From contig CALIZJ010000264.1 in NCBI GenBank assembly GCA_938028845.1, forward strand, positions 1 to 15,865: a stretch of DNA of 15,865 bases, in the 5' to 3' direction. This stretch comes from an uncultured Blautia sp. GTDB lineage: Bacteria > Bacillota > Clostridia > Lachnospirales > Lachnospiraceae. Made by a program: the position numbers and the translations under genes. The notes below the pieces were generated by a model. The model was not told the DNA's origin. It saw nothing but the letters and a program-made list of their open reading frames with translations, and did not search any database. Positions 1-5,613 of this stretch are shown here, piece after piece (positions within the stretch are counted from its first letter, which is position 1; every line of letters starts with the position of its first letter).

Positions 1-243
1 AGAGAAAAGGAGTATGACGAGTTAGATCGAATTCGAGTCGAGACTTTGGTTGCAGAGCAGAACAGACGAATGGAAGACGTGAAATCCTTAACTGACAAGA
101 TGAATGACTTCAAAAGAAAATTGACGGAGACGGAGGCTGATTTGGACGACTGGATGGCGAAAGCGAAGGAGGCGGAAAGAAAGCTGGAAATACTTCGCGA
201 AGCATTAGCAATCCTTGGGCTCGGAAAGGAGGGGGAGAAATAA
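1..243 (+). CDS. Coiled-coil phage-type protein, 5' partial
   Basis: The reading frame is open to the left edge, so the start is outside the window; the TTG at 46 is probably internal. The visible 80 residues are almost entirely charged, with heptad-like spacing of L, I and M (LTDKMNDFKRKL, AERKLEILREAL), so a long coiled coil is predicted. The end GLGKEGEK is basic and disordered. The TAA stop shares a base with the next ATG (TAATG), so the two genes are translationally coupled in a rightward operon. Such short helical proteins are common in the early region of Firmicute prophages, but I recognise no specific family and assign no function. It could be a scaffold-like or recombination-associated factor; the sequence does not decide. 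Confidence 0.6.
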   Translation, partial: REKEYDELDRIRVETLVAEQNRRMEDVKSLTDKMNDFKRKLTETEADLDDWMAKAKEAERKLEILREALAILGLGKEGEK

Positions 244-422
244 TGGCAGACAGAAGCAATTACCGTCTGAACGCAGAGATCGAAAGACAGATTGATGCGT
301 GGGATGGGACCATCCACGGTCGCACAATCAAGAATATGTACGAAAATGGATGCGACTATGCAGATATTTGCGAGGTAATGCAGATCGACTATGAGGATTA
401 TGAGGAGGAAACAATATGCTGA
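243..422 (+). CDS. Small acidic hypothetical protein (59 aa)
   Basis: Starts at the ATG overlapping the previous stop, with a strong GGAGGGGG ribosome site in the end of the upstream gene. It encodes 59 residues ending in a very acidic tail (DYEDYEEET). The middle (HGRTIKNMYENGCDYADICEVM) looks helical and resembles a small helix-turn-helix-like segment in which a 'cell-by-cell' repeat of hydrophobics alternates with charge, but I would not call it DNA-binding. It overlaps the next gene: the ATG at 416 lies inside its last codons. Tight coupling on both sides and in-frame codon use support a real gene. Function is unknown. Confidence 0.55.
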   Translation: MADRSNYRLNAEIERQIDAWDGTIHGRTIKNMYENGCDYADICEVMQIDYEDYEEETIC

Positions 423-526
423 GAAAAGGAGTTACGGTAAAAGAAGCTGCTGAGAAATGGGTTTCTGAGTTCAGCAAATTTCCGCAGGATATGATTCAGA
501 AGCTATGGAAATTTTGGAAGCCGTGA
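416..526 (+). pseudogene. N-terminal fragment of a phage WV-EF type protein (36 aa)
   Basis: Encodes 36 residues beginning MLRKGVTVKEAAEKWVSEFS and continuing KFPQDMIQKL before ending abruptly in WKFWKP. From memory, this opening (V-T-V-x-E-A-A-x-x-W-V-x-E-F ... P-x-x-M-I-x-K-L) is the conserved N-terminus of a much longer phage protein. Here the frame closes right after the KL, where a second frame takes over at 505 with sequence from a different small phage family. I infer a deletion or frameshift that truncated the gene. It may still be translated as a short peptide, because the ATG is coupled to the upstream gene. Confidence in the reading frame is good; confidence in 'truncated' is moderate. 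Confidence 0.45.
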
Positions 527-672
527 AGGAAGAAGAGAATGAAAGCTACGAGAACCTTCCGGATAATTTCAGGGATGGTGACAGAGGCGAAGAAATGCAG
601 GGCTATATCGAAATGTTGGAAGAGGCATACGGCTATCTTGATGATGCAAATTCGGTCATAGAGCAGATTTGA
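505..672 (+). CDS. Small acidic phage protein, possibly N-terminally truncated
   Basis: A 55-residue acidic ORF, starting at an ATG that overlaps the end of the previous frame. The stretch EEENESYENLPDNF followed by RGEEMQGYIEMLEEAYGYLDDA resembles a common small phage protein family with the pattern 'E-E-x-x-x-x-D-N-x-P-E-x-x-x-x-x-x-x-x-G-E-x-x-E', predicted to be two amphipathic helices. Members I know begin with about 10-20 further residues of coiled coil, so this copy may have lost its original start. No good ribosome site precedes the ATG, which suggests translation by coupling to, or slippage from, the upstream frame. It ends 10 bases before the radical SAM gene. Function is unknown. 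Confidence 0.45.
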   Translation: MEILEAVKEEENESYENLPDNFRDGDRGEEMQGYIEMLEEAYGYLDDANSVIEQI

Positions 673-682
673 TGGAGGGACT

Positions 683-1210
683 ATGAAAAAGACAGCAAGA
701 GTAATTGTTACATTCCGGTGCAACAGGAAGTGTCCGGGATGTTGTAATTTGAATCTTCCGGAATACCAGAAAGTACATACAGATGAAGAACTGATGGAGT
801 ATCAGGAAATCGTGATTACCGGAGGGGAGCCAATGCTGATTCCAGGGAAGACGCTGGAGTTCATCAACCGCATGTGGGATAAGGGATACTGTGGAAAGAT
901 GTATTTGTACACTTCGCTCTGGAATAATAAGGGAATCAGCAAAGAGATTCTGAAGGAACTGGACGGATTTACGTTCACACTCCATGCAGAATGTTCAGAT
1001 GCGGATATTATGGCTCTGAAGAACCTGTCGAACAGCGGAATCCTCCAGAACAAGGATTTCAGCAGCAGATTGGCTATTGATAAGAGGATATATGACAGAT
1101 ATGACCTGTCAAACATCAACTTCTCCAGATGGAGCGTTATCCGGAAGCTGGATTGGAAAGAAAAATGTGATCCGGCGGCGAATGAGGATTTGCTGGTCTA
1201 TGAATTGTAA
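683..1210 (+). CDS. Minimal radical SAM protein in a phage gene cluster
   Basis: Encodes 175 residues. Near the N-terminus is C13-x3-C17-x2-C20, the canonical cysteine triad that ligates the 4Fe-4S cluster in radical S-adenosylmethionine enzymes, preceded by a beta-strand (RVIVTF). The following ITGGEP motif at 45-50 is the usual SAM amino-group binding element on strand 2. The chain is short; a complete radical SAM core is usually over 200 residues, so this is a minimal or partial barrel and there is no auxiliary cluster domain. Two further cysteines follow (C21 and C69). A GGAGGG ribosome site lies just before the ATG. It is the last gene of its transcription unit, with a terminator immediately after. 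The substrate is unknown. The pattern resembles 4Fe-4S single-cluster activase-like or QueE-like cores, but I see nothing that fixes either. Confidence 0.85.
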   Translation: MKKTARVIVTFRCNRKCPGCCNLNLPEYQKVHTDEELMEYQEIVITGGEPMLIPGKTLEFINRMWDKGYCGKMYLYTSLWNNKGISKEILKELDGFTFTLHAECSDADIMALKNLSNSGILQNKDFSSRLAIDKRIYDRYDLSNINFSRWSVIRKLDWKEKCDPAANEDLLVYEL

Positions 1211-1237
1211 ATCGGCTCAAATACGGCTGATTTTTAT
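1209..1237 (+). terminator. Intrinsic terminator after radical SAM gene
   Basis: The stem AAATCGGCT pairs with GGCTGATTT (two G-U wobbles) around a 7-base loop and is followed by a T-rich run. It overlaps the stop codon of the radical SAM gene and ends the first transcription unit. Confidence 0.6.
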
Positions 1238-1362
1238 TTAGGCAATCAAATTACCAATCGGTAAGACAAAACGCAACCAGAGGGCAATCAGAAAGCCATA
1301 TGGGATAATAAATCCATTTCACAAAGGTTATGATGAAGGAAGAGTGGAGAAAGGAGCCAGTT

Positions 1363-1563
1363 ATGATTGTAAAATTTCAGAAAGCACTACTCGGCGGAAC
1401 TAAGGTTTTGATCTACGATCAGAAGAAGACATACCTTCAGGAGATTCCAATGACGAAAGATTTGAATAAGCTATTCGCCGGAAGAGTTAAGATGTACCGG
1501 AAGTGTTCTTTGGATAAGTCCGGAATGCTGCATATTGGGAAAGAAGTAAATGCGAACTTTTAA
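1363..1563 (+). CDS. Small hypothetical phage protein (66 aa)
   Basis: I chose the ATG at 1363 because AAGGAG lies exactly 6 bases upstream; the earlier ATG at 1330 has no ribosome site. The 66 residues begin MIVKFQKALLGGTKVLIYDQ and look like a small beta-rich domain with alternating hydrophobics; the C-terminal half is basic (GRVKMYRKCSLDKSG). I know similar short proteins beside DUF551 genes in Lachnospiraceae prophages, but no named family. About 150 bases without a gene separate it from the previous terminator, so it probably heads a new transcription unit, though no convincing promoter is visible. Confidence 0.55.
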   Translation: MIVKFQKALLGGTKVLIYDQKKTYLQEIPMTKDLNKLFAGRVKMYRKCSLDKSGMLHIGKEVNANF

Positions 1564-1583
1564 GAGAGGATGGTGAATAAAGC

Positions 1584-1865
1584 ATGGCGAATATCGCAAA
1601 GAAAATTGCGCAGGATAGCAAGAATATCCTTCGAAGAGAAGATTATCGCAGGGCGAAACAGATGGATCGCAGACAGTTTGAAGCATTTTGCAAGAATCTT
1701 TATATGAAGGGGTACAGGGACGGAGAAGAATCTGTCCCTGGCGTGGACATAGAAGATGTAAAAGAGGCAATAGCTAGCACGAAAGGGATTGGAGAAGCAA
1801 GGCTAACAGCGATCATGCAGAGCATTGAAGAGAAATTCCACAGCCAGAAGGCAGAAACGAGGTGA
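1584..1865 (+). CDS. Hypothetical phage protein with HhH-like C-terminus
   Basis: Encodes 93 residues. The N-terminal half is strongly basic and helical, with many K and R (KQMDRRQFEAFCKNLYMKGY). The C-terminal part, VDIEDVKEAIASTKGIGEAR followed by LTAIMQSIEEKF, contains KGIGEARLTAI, which matches the helix-hairpin-helix pattern (h-x-G-I-G-x-x-x-x-x-x-I) used for non-specific DNA binding. I infer a small DNA-associated accessory protein. It follows the previous gene by 20 bases and is followed after 4 bases by the next start. The ribosome site (GAGGA) is rather far from the ATG. Confidence 0.55.
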   Translation: MANIAKKIAQDSKNILRREDYRRAKQMDRRQFEAFCKNLYMKGYRDGEESVPGVDIEDVKEAIASTKGIGEARLTAIMQSIEEKFHSQKAETR

Positions 1866-1869
1866 AAAA

Positions 1870-2289
1870 ATGAGAAGGTTGGCAGTAGAGGAACTACACG
1901 AACAGGCGAAGCCAGGAATGAACATTGGAGAGCTTAGAAAAAAACTCCTACGATACGAAAATACAGGATTAGATCCACAGCAGATAAAGGATATGCAGTT
2001 CTTGCTCCGGGAAAAATCCCGGGAATGCGGACAGCTCCGGAACGATATAAGGGAACTGGAGGATAGATTGCGATGGATTTCCGTAGAAGAACGCTTGCCT
2101 GCGGAAGGGGAGACTGTCCTTGTGTGGTACGAGTATTTCAGGTATGGGAAGCGCAACAGGATGTATCAGACGTATGGAATAGGATATCAGATCGATGGAT
2201 ACTGGGGCGGAGATGTGTCTGGGGTAAATGCGAGATGCATTGCATGGATACCACTACCTGAGCCGTACTGCCCCATAAAGGAGGACTGA
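1870..2289 (+). CDS. DUF551 domain phage protein
   Basis: The start at 1870 is preferred over an in-frame ATG at 1825 because GAGGTG precedes it and the upstream gene ends at 1865. The product is 139 residues. The N-terminal segment IGELRKKLLRYENTGLDPQQ is the typical 'L-x-x-Y-E-x-T-G-L-x-P-E-Q-I' lead-in of phage DUF551 proteins. The C-terminal half holds the DUF551 core: RWISVEERLPAEGETVLVWY near the front and CIAWIPLPEPY near the end. The domain is of unknown function and is abundant in Clostridia phages. A second DUF551 gene follows immediately, so this is a tandem pair of paralogues with divergent sequence. Confidence 0.85.
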   Translation: MRRLAVEELHEQAKPGMNIGELRKKLLRYENTGLDPQQIKDMQFLLREKSRECGQLRNDIRELEDRLRWISVEERLPAEGETVLVWYEYFRYGKRNRMYQTYGIGYQIDGYWGGDVSGVNARCIAWIPLPEPYCPIKED

Positions 2290-2290
2290 C

Positions 2291-2845
2291 ATGCAGGAAT
2301 TAGATAAGATTCTGGAAGATATAAAAGAAATATTTGAAGATAATAAAGTGATTGAGCTTAATTCCGATGGAACGCTAGATAAATGTGTAATTGATGTTAA
2401 ATTAGCGTGGAATGATATAAAAGACATCATCCGCAAGCACATGAATGACGGCTGGATCCCGGTGGAGGATCGGTTGCCGGAAAAGAACGAGTATTTTGTT
2501 GATACGAGTAACGATAATGATTTTCCGAATGGGTATTACAGGCGTTTTGAAATTGCCTGTATGACAGACACTATCGAATATATACATGGATACTATGATG
2601 GATATAAGTGGATTAATAAGCGGCATAAAACTATCAATAATGTTTTGGCATGGAAAATTCACGAGCCATACCGTCCAGAACAACCCGAAACATGCAAAAA
2701 TAATTGCGAATTTGCAAGTACAGAATATTTTGATTATATGGGTGCGGAAGTGGCATATAAAACAGCGGTTGAAATTGTCAAAAAAGCGGCGATTGATTTT
2801 GAAGAAGCCGAGAAAGTATTAAAAGAAAGCGAGGGAGAACCATGA
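2291..2845 (+). CDS. DUF551-like phage protein, second copy
   Basis: Encodes 184 residues, starting one base after the previous stop with AAGGAGG upstream. An acidic helical N-terminus precedes the DUF551 signature at about residue 53 (DGWIPVEDRLPEKNEYF) and its closing motif VLAWKIHEPYRPE. The core has a longer middle, rich in aromatic residues (YIHGYYDGYKW), than the upstream paralogue. A C-terminal extension (residues about 137-184) is a cysteine pair (CKNNC) followed by a helix, which is unusual for the family as I know it. Its stop overlaps the next start (ATGA). Codon use is more AT-rich than its neighbours, suggesting a separate origin for the two copies. Confidence 0.75.
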   Translation: MQELDKILEDIKEIFEDNKVIELNSDGTLDKCVIDVKLAWNDIKDIIRKHMNDGWIPVEDRLPEKNEYFVDTSNDNDFPNGYYRRFEIACMTDTIEYIHGYYDGYKWINKRHKTINNVLAWKIHEPYRPEQPETCKNNCEFASTEYFDYMGAEVAYKTAVEIVKKAAIDFEEAEKVLKESEGEP

Positions 2846-3126
2846 ATTTGTTACTTAAAGCAGGATTGGCGATAGAGAAAAAGAAGGAAATAAGAGAAAA
2901 TGAAAAACATCAGATCTGCAGAGGAAAGTATCTGGATAATCTTGCGGACGGGTATGGTTTACACCGCCGCCTATTCGAGAGCGATGCAAAATTCCGGGAG
3001 CGAGTATGGAATAGCATAACACGTCGGATGGGAGGATACGAAGATAACCCTGATTCAATCTGGAATCTGGCCAGATGGAAAAGGAAGACAGATATATGTA
3101 ACGGAGATTGTCAAGAAGGACGGTAA
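2842..3126 (+). CDS. Small basic hypothetical protein (94 aa)
   Basis: Encodes 94 residues, coupled by an ATGA overlap to the DUF551 gene, with GAGGGAG upstream. It is basic and helical. The central segment GKYLDNLADGYGLHRRLFES continuing DAKFRERV matches the motif 'L-D-x-L-A-x-x-Y-G-L-x-R-x-x-x-E-S-D-x-x-F-R-x-R-V', seen in several phage proteins and at the C-terminus of some baseplate proteins. Here it stands alone in a protein too short to be a baseplate component. Function is unknown. The two cysteines near the end (CNGDC) could join a metal site. Confidence 0.6.
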   Translation: MNLLLKAGLAIEKKKEIRENEKHQICRGKYLDNLADGYGLHRRLFESDAKFRERVWNSITRRMGGYEDNPDSIWNLARWKRKTDICNGDCQEGR

Positions 3127-3134
3127 TTGATGTT

Positions 3135-3389
3135 ATGAGAAACAGATGCGCCGTATGCGGACAGGAAGTACCGGAAGGAACAGAAATATGTGGGGAGTGT
3201 ATGTGGGAAAGGCATTATTCAAAGACATGTAGGACGTGCGCGGATAATGATGACGGCCTTTGCGATCGGACCGGATACCTGGTAGATGACGACGATACCT
3301 GTAATCTCCACAGAGATTGCAGAGGGTGTTTCGGGGCATCATTCGGAGATTGCCAGAGATGCCAGGAAAAACAAGTAAGAAAAAGGTAA
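3135..3389 (+). CDS. Cysteine-rich double zinc-ribbon-like protein
   Basis: I place the start at ATG 3135 (84 residues), with AAGGA upstream at 3116-3120; a TTG at 3108 is possible but would overlap the preceding gene. The chain has a first C-x2-C ... C-x2-C knuckle pair (CAVC, CGEC), which is a classic zinc ribbon. A second cluster follows, CRTC, then C, C, CRGC and CQRC with a histidine, enough for another metal site. The linker is strikingly acidic (VDDDDT). Small zinc-ribbon proteins of this sort in phages usually mediate protein or nucleic-acid contacts. It is the last gene of its unit; a strong terminator follows 13 bases later. Confidence 0.7.
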   Translation: MRNRCAVCGQEVPEGTEICGECMWERHYSKTCRTCADNDDGLCDRTGYLVDDDDTCNLHRDCRGCFGASFGDCQRCQEKQVRKR

Positions 3390-3402
3390 AATCAAATGTC
3401 GA

Positions 3403-3430
3403 AGAGCTGCTTGGTTGGCAGCTCTTTTTT
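3403..3430 (+). terminator. Intrinsic terminator
   Basis: A perfect stem AGAGCTGC / GCAGCTCT with a 7-base loop, then six Ts. It closes the small-gene operon and insulates the downstream toxin-antitoxin cassette. Confidence 0.9.
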
Positions 3431-3499
3431 CACTCTCAATTACCAGTTGGCTATAAAAAGATGATAATCATATATTTTGTGTAAGTACAGACCAGAATA

Positions 3500-3528
3500 T
3501 TGATAACGATGGAAAAATAGAATATACT
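3500..3528 (+). promoter_or_regulatory. Sigma-A promoter of the Panacea cassette
   Basis: TTGATA at 3500-3505, a 17-base spacer, then TATACT at 3523-3528. Each hexamer departs from consensus at one or two positions. A near-palindrome TTGT-CA-ACAA just downstream (3533-3542) is placed where an antitoxin could bind to repress. Confidence 0.7.
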
Positions 3529-3578
3529 CTAATTGTCAACAAATGTTAGGAAAGTTCAGAAAAAGGGGAGGTGTGATC

Positions 3579-4013
3579 ATGGCGACTGTTTTTGATGTAG
3601 CAAAATATGTGCTTGGAAAGCTCAGCAGAACAACCTCTATGAAGCTTGAGAAATTAGTTTATTATTGTCAAGCATGGTCCCTTGCATGGGATGAAAAACC
3701 ACTCTTTGATGAAGAGTTTCAGGCGTGGGCGAACGGCCCTGTATGTCCTGAACTTTTTCGGAAACACAAAGGATTATTTGTTGTCGACAAAACCCTTTTT
3801 AATGATATTCCCAATTATGATTTTACAGAAGACGAAATAGAGACTATGGACAGCGTGTTGGACTACTACGGAGATAAAGAACCACAGTGGTTGAGTGAGC
3901 TTACCCATAAAGAAAGGCCGTGGAGGGAGGCAAGGACCGGTATTCCTGCCGGGGAACCAAGCGATCGTGTCATTTCCAAAGATAGTATGCAGCAGTATTA
4001 TGGAGGGCTGTAA
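3579..4013 (+). CDS. DUF4065/Panacea domain antitoxin (SocA/GepA-like)
   Basis: The start is ATG 3579, behind GGGGAGGTG, giving 144 residues. The segment TTSMKLEKLVYYCQAWSLAW then PLFDEEFQAWANGPVCPELF (residues about 18-60) is the DUF4065 hallmark: 'M-K-L-x-K-L-x-Y-Y-x-Q-A-W' and 'G-P-V'. Proteins of this domain (SocA, GepA, PanA) are known antitoxins that neutralise many unrelated toxins when paired with a co-transcribed partner. The next gene begins 3 bases after the stop, fitting an antitoxin-first pair. The cassette has its own promoter and terminator. The domain is complete and normal in length. Antitoxin assignment follows the family; the partner is inferred. Confidence 0.85.
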   Translation: MATVFDVAKYVLGKLSRTTSMKLEKLVYYCQAWSLAWDEKPLFDEEFQAWANGPVCPELFRKHKGLFVVDKTLFNDIPNYDFTEDEIETMDSVLDYYGDKEPQWLSELTHKERPWREARTGIPAGEPSDRVISKDSMQQYYGGL

Positions 4014-4016
4014 TTC

Positions 4017-4469
4017 GTGGGGAAGAAAGACAAAAAAGTTACGCAAAAAGCAACGGTAAGAAATAGTAAAGTCCCGAACGCAATCGAAAACCCAGATGCC
4101 TATTTGAAAAATACACCGGCGTGGGCCTTCCACAAGTGCGATCTTGAATGTGAAAAATGGTCGATAAGAGAGTGTGATTCATTTTACGACGATATTATAT
4201 CCAAACTGGCTTCTTACGAAGGCTTGACTTGGGCGGAGATACAAGCTGCGTCCGGAGGGAAGAAGAGGGGTACAAATAATCATTTTGAATATATTTCGGA
4301 AATGATAAAGGAAGCTCAAAAACGGGCAAAGGAGTTGCGTTTAGATGTAGATCAACTTTTTTCCCTGCGTTTGACCGGAGAGATGAGGCTGTATGGAATC
4401 GTAGATAGAGGAGTATTCTATGCGTTGTGGCTTGACAAGAACCACGAGATATATCCAAGTAGTAAATAA
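4017..4469 (+). CDS. Putative toxin partner of the Panacea antitoxin
   Basis: Encodes 150 residues from a GTG start 3 bases after the antitoxin stop; GGAGGG inside the antitoxin's end is a good ribosome site, so the genes are coupled. The N-terminus is basic and probably unstructured (KKDKKVTQKATVRNSK). The middle is helical and contains GLTWAEIQAASGGKK. The C-terminal strand-rich end, RLTGEMRLYGIVDRGVFYAL then WLDKNHEIYPSSK, looks like a small conserved fold with the pattern 'R-x-x-G-x-x-R-x-x-G-x-x-x-x-x-x-F-x-x-L-W-x-D-x-x-H-E-x-Y-P'. That pattern suggests a nuclease-like or RNA-binding domain but does not match a toxin class I can name. Toxicity is inferred only from partnership with DUF4065. 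Part of its sequence could instead be a phage defence effector. Confidence 0.5.
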   Translation: MGKKDKKVTQKATVRNSKVPNAIENPDAYLKNTPAWAFHKCDLECEKWSIRECDSFYDDIISKLASYEGLTWAEIQAASGGKKRGTNNHFEYISEMIKEAQKRAKELRLDVDQLFSLRLTGEMRLYGIVDRGVFYALWLDKNHEIYPSSK

Positions 4470-4475
4470 AAGTAG

Positions 4476-4504
4476 AAAAGGCTGTCCAAAAGGGCAGCTT
4501 TTTT
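4476..4504. terminator. Terminator shared by convergent genes
   Basis: Stem AAGGCTGTCC with GGGCAGCTTT (two G-U pairs), loop AAAA, and T runs at the 3' side on both strands. It ends the toxin gene rightward and can serve the leftward gene that stops at 4544. Confidence 0.8.
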
Positions 4505-4543
4505 CTTGACAACAGATGTAGGTAGGATATGATGAAGATGGGA

Positions 4544-5200
4544 TTACTTTAAGAATAACCGGTTCGTTTTGTTATAAGGCTCTTTCCTTAAAACGACATT
4601 GTACCTCAGAAAGTATTTCGCCAAATTCTTTTCTTCGGGGGATATTTCCAACACTTTGTAGATATCCTTTTGAAGGCAACCTGGATGATCGGATACATAA
4701 GAGACGATCCGCTTGCCGATATCACACATCTGCATGATATTGGAAAGAGCTTCAGATCCACTTTTCCGTGGCTGGTAAGCGCGTGCTGCTATACAAATCT
4801 GTACGGCTTCGACAGCTTTATCCCACTGTCCGGTCATGGCGTACAGAGTCGGCCCTCTATCCCTGCAATAGATAGTAGGAGGCAGTTCCTTGCAATCTTT
4901 AAGAGAATCCTTTACAAACTGATGGAGCAGATTGTAGGACTCTTCGCAAGCTTCAATCTTAGCATAAACATCATTGCCGGATCGGATTTTCTCAGATAGT
5001 GCGTAGAAGAAATAACCGTTGGAATTCCCGACGCGGAATGTGATCGACTTTGGACGTGATCGTTCTGAGGTCTCCGATTGCGTATCTTTCGGAACAAGAA
5101 AGCTAAGATCATCCAGATTTAAGGAGGCAAGTTGTGAATCGTCTATCGGCTCTTCCTTAGAACCGCCGACCAGTTTCTTAAAAAAATCGATTATTCCCAT
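4544..5200 (-). CDS. Leftward hypothetical protein with winged-helix-like C-terminus
   Basis: Encodes 218 residues; the ribosome site AGGGGA lies 7 bases before the ATG. I recognise no named family. Residues 1-50 are an amphipathic start (MGIIDFFKKLVGG) and an acidic linker. The middle (about 60-150) is helical, with alternating alanine and tyrosine reminiscent of TPR-like repeats (YFFYALSEKIRSGNDVYAKI; YAMTGQWDKAVEAVQICIAA). The last 55 residues (IVSYVSDHPGCLQKDIYKVL, then EISPEEKNLAKYFLRYNVVLRK split by charge) look like a winged-helix domain: 'x-H-P-G-x-x-Q-x-D-I-x-K'. It stands divergently from the RHH/antirepressor module, the position of a divergent regulator in phage immunity regions. 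Whether it regulates that module is inference. Confidence 0.6.
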   Translation of the reverse strand: MGIIDFFKKLVGGSKEEPIDDSQLASLNLDDLSFLVPKDTQSETSERSRPKSITFRVGNSNGYFFYALSEKIRSGNDVYAKIEACEESYNLLHQFVKDSLKDCKELPPTIYCRDRGPTLYAMTGQWDKAVEAVQICIAARAYQPRKSGSEALSNIMQMCDIGKRIVSYVSDHPGCLQKDIYKVLEISPEEKNLAKYFLRYNVVLRKEPYNKTNRLFLK

Positions 5201-5223
5201 AATAATATCCCCTTTTGCAGTAT

Positions 5224-5252
5224 ATTATACATGCTGAGGATAAATAAGAGAA
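5224..5252 (-). promoter_or_regulatory. Possible leftward promoter of the 4544-5200 gene
   Basis: On the minus strand, TATAAT (5229-5224) is preceded at 17 bases by TTCTCT (5252-5247). The -10 is perfect and the -35 weak. A second TATAAT lies at 5257-5252 with no better -35, so the exact start is uncertain. Confidence 0.35.
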
Positions 5253-5311
5253 TTATATTTTTGGCAACTTTATACAGAAAAATTGTTTTTTGGTAAGTTT
5301 GAAGAAAGATG

Positions 5312-5354
5312 TTGACGATTGCCCGTACAAAGAATATAATGATTGTACGGGCAA
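5312..5354 (+). promoter_or_regulatory. Promoter with palindromic operator flanking the -10
   Basis: TTGACG (5312-5317), 17 bases, TATAAT (5335-5340): close to consensus. A perfect 11-bp inverted repeat, TTGCCCGTACA (5319-5329) and TGTACGGGCAA (5344-5354), brackets the -10 with a 14-base centre. Transcription should start near 5347, inside the right arm, so the mRNA cannot form the hairpin. The palindrome is therefore best read as a DNA operator. The RHH protein encoded directly downstream is the natural ligand. Confidence 0.8.
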
Positions 5355-5374
5355 AGATAAAGGAGGTGTTTTTA

Positions 5375-5551
5375 GTGCCCATTAAGAAAGGGACAAAGCT
5401 GACAGATAACCCGAAAAATATTCGATTAGAAATACGCATGACACAGGAACAGAGTAATATGCTGATTGAATGTGCAGAAAGATTGAAAATTTCAAAGACG
5501 GACGTTTTGATGAGAGGAGTTCAGCTTGTCAAAGATGAACTAGAAAAATGA
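5375..5551 (+). CDS. Small ribbon-helix-helix regulator (Arc/CopG-like)
   Basis: The start is GTG 5375 (58 residues), exactly 7 bases after AAGGAGGTG; an upstream TTG in frame would lie inside the promoter. The C-terminal 40 residues have the RHH pattern: strand IRLEIRMT, then helix QEQSNMLIECAERLK, a short turn, and helix SKTDVLMRGVQLVKDELEK. In this fold two chains form an antiparallel strand that enters the major groove. The first part (PIKKGTKLTDNPKN) is a basic arm that could contact DNA. It shares a transcript with the antirepressor and lies behind a palindromic promoter, so autorepression is expected. Function is inferred from fold and context. Confidence 0.75.
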   Translation: MPIKKGTKLTDNPKNIRLEIRMTQEQSNMLIECAERLKISKTDVLMRGVQLVKDELEK

Positions 5552-5613
5552 GAGACTCTCCACCGACCAAAGTTTAGAATCTCTCATTAAGCACCAGAGG
5601 TTTCCCATCTGAT
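5544..5613 (-). ncRNA. Candidate antisense RNA in the RHH-antirepressor gap
   Basis: Leftward transcript predicted from a promoter and a terminator facing each other, with an A start near 5613 and an end near 5544, about 70 nt. It is fully complementary to the intercistronic leader and the last codons of the RHH gene. The 3' end is a stem AATGAGAGA / TCTCTCATT (5588-5580 and 5555-5547) followed by five Ts. It does not overlap the antirepressor ribosome site at 5658-5664. Size and placement recall the sar RNA of P22; there is no sequence match to claim. Expression is untested. Confidence 0.5.

Noticed and set aside
656..1119. Leftward frames opposite the radical SAM gene
   Set aside because: They are antisense of a well-supported gene with cluster motifs and have no ribosome sites.
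1330..1362. Extended N-terminus of the 1363 gene
   Set aside because: No ribosome site precedes ATG 1330, and AAGGAG sits at ideal distance before 1363.
3535..4527. Similar flanks (CAACAAATGTTAGG, CAACAGATGTAGGTAGG) around the Panacea cassette as insertion target duplications
   Set aside because: The match is imperfect, AT-rich and short; I cannot separate it from chance.
5309..5374. Upstream TTG start for the RHH gene
   Set aside because: It would translate through the -35, -10 and operator, before the predicted transcript start; GTG 5375 has an ideal ribosome site.
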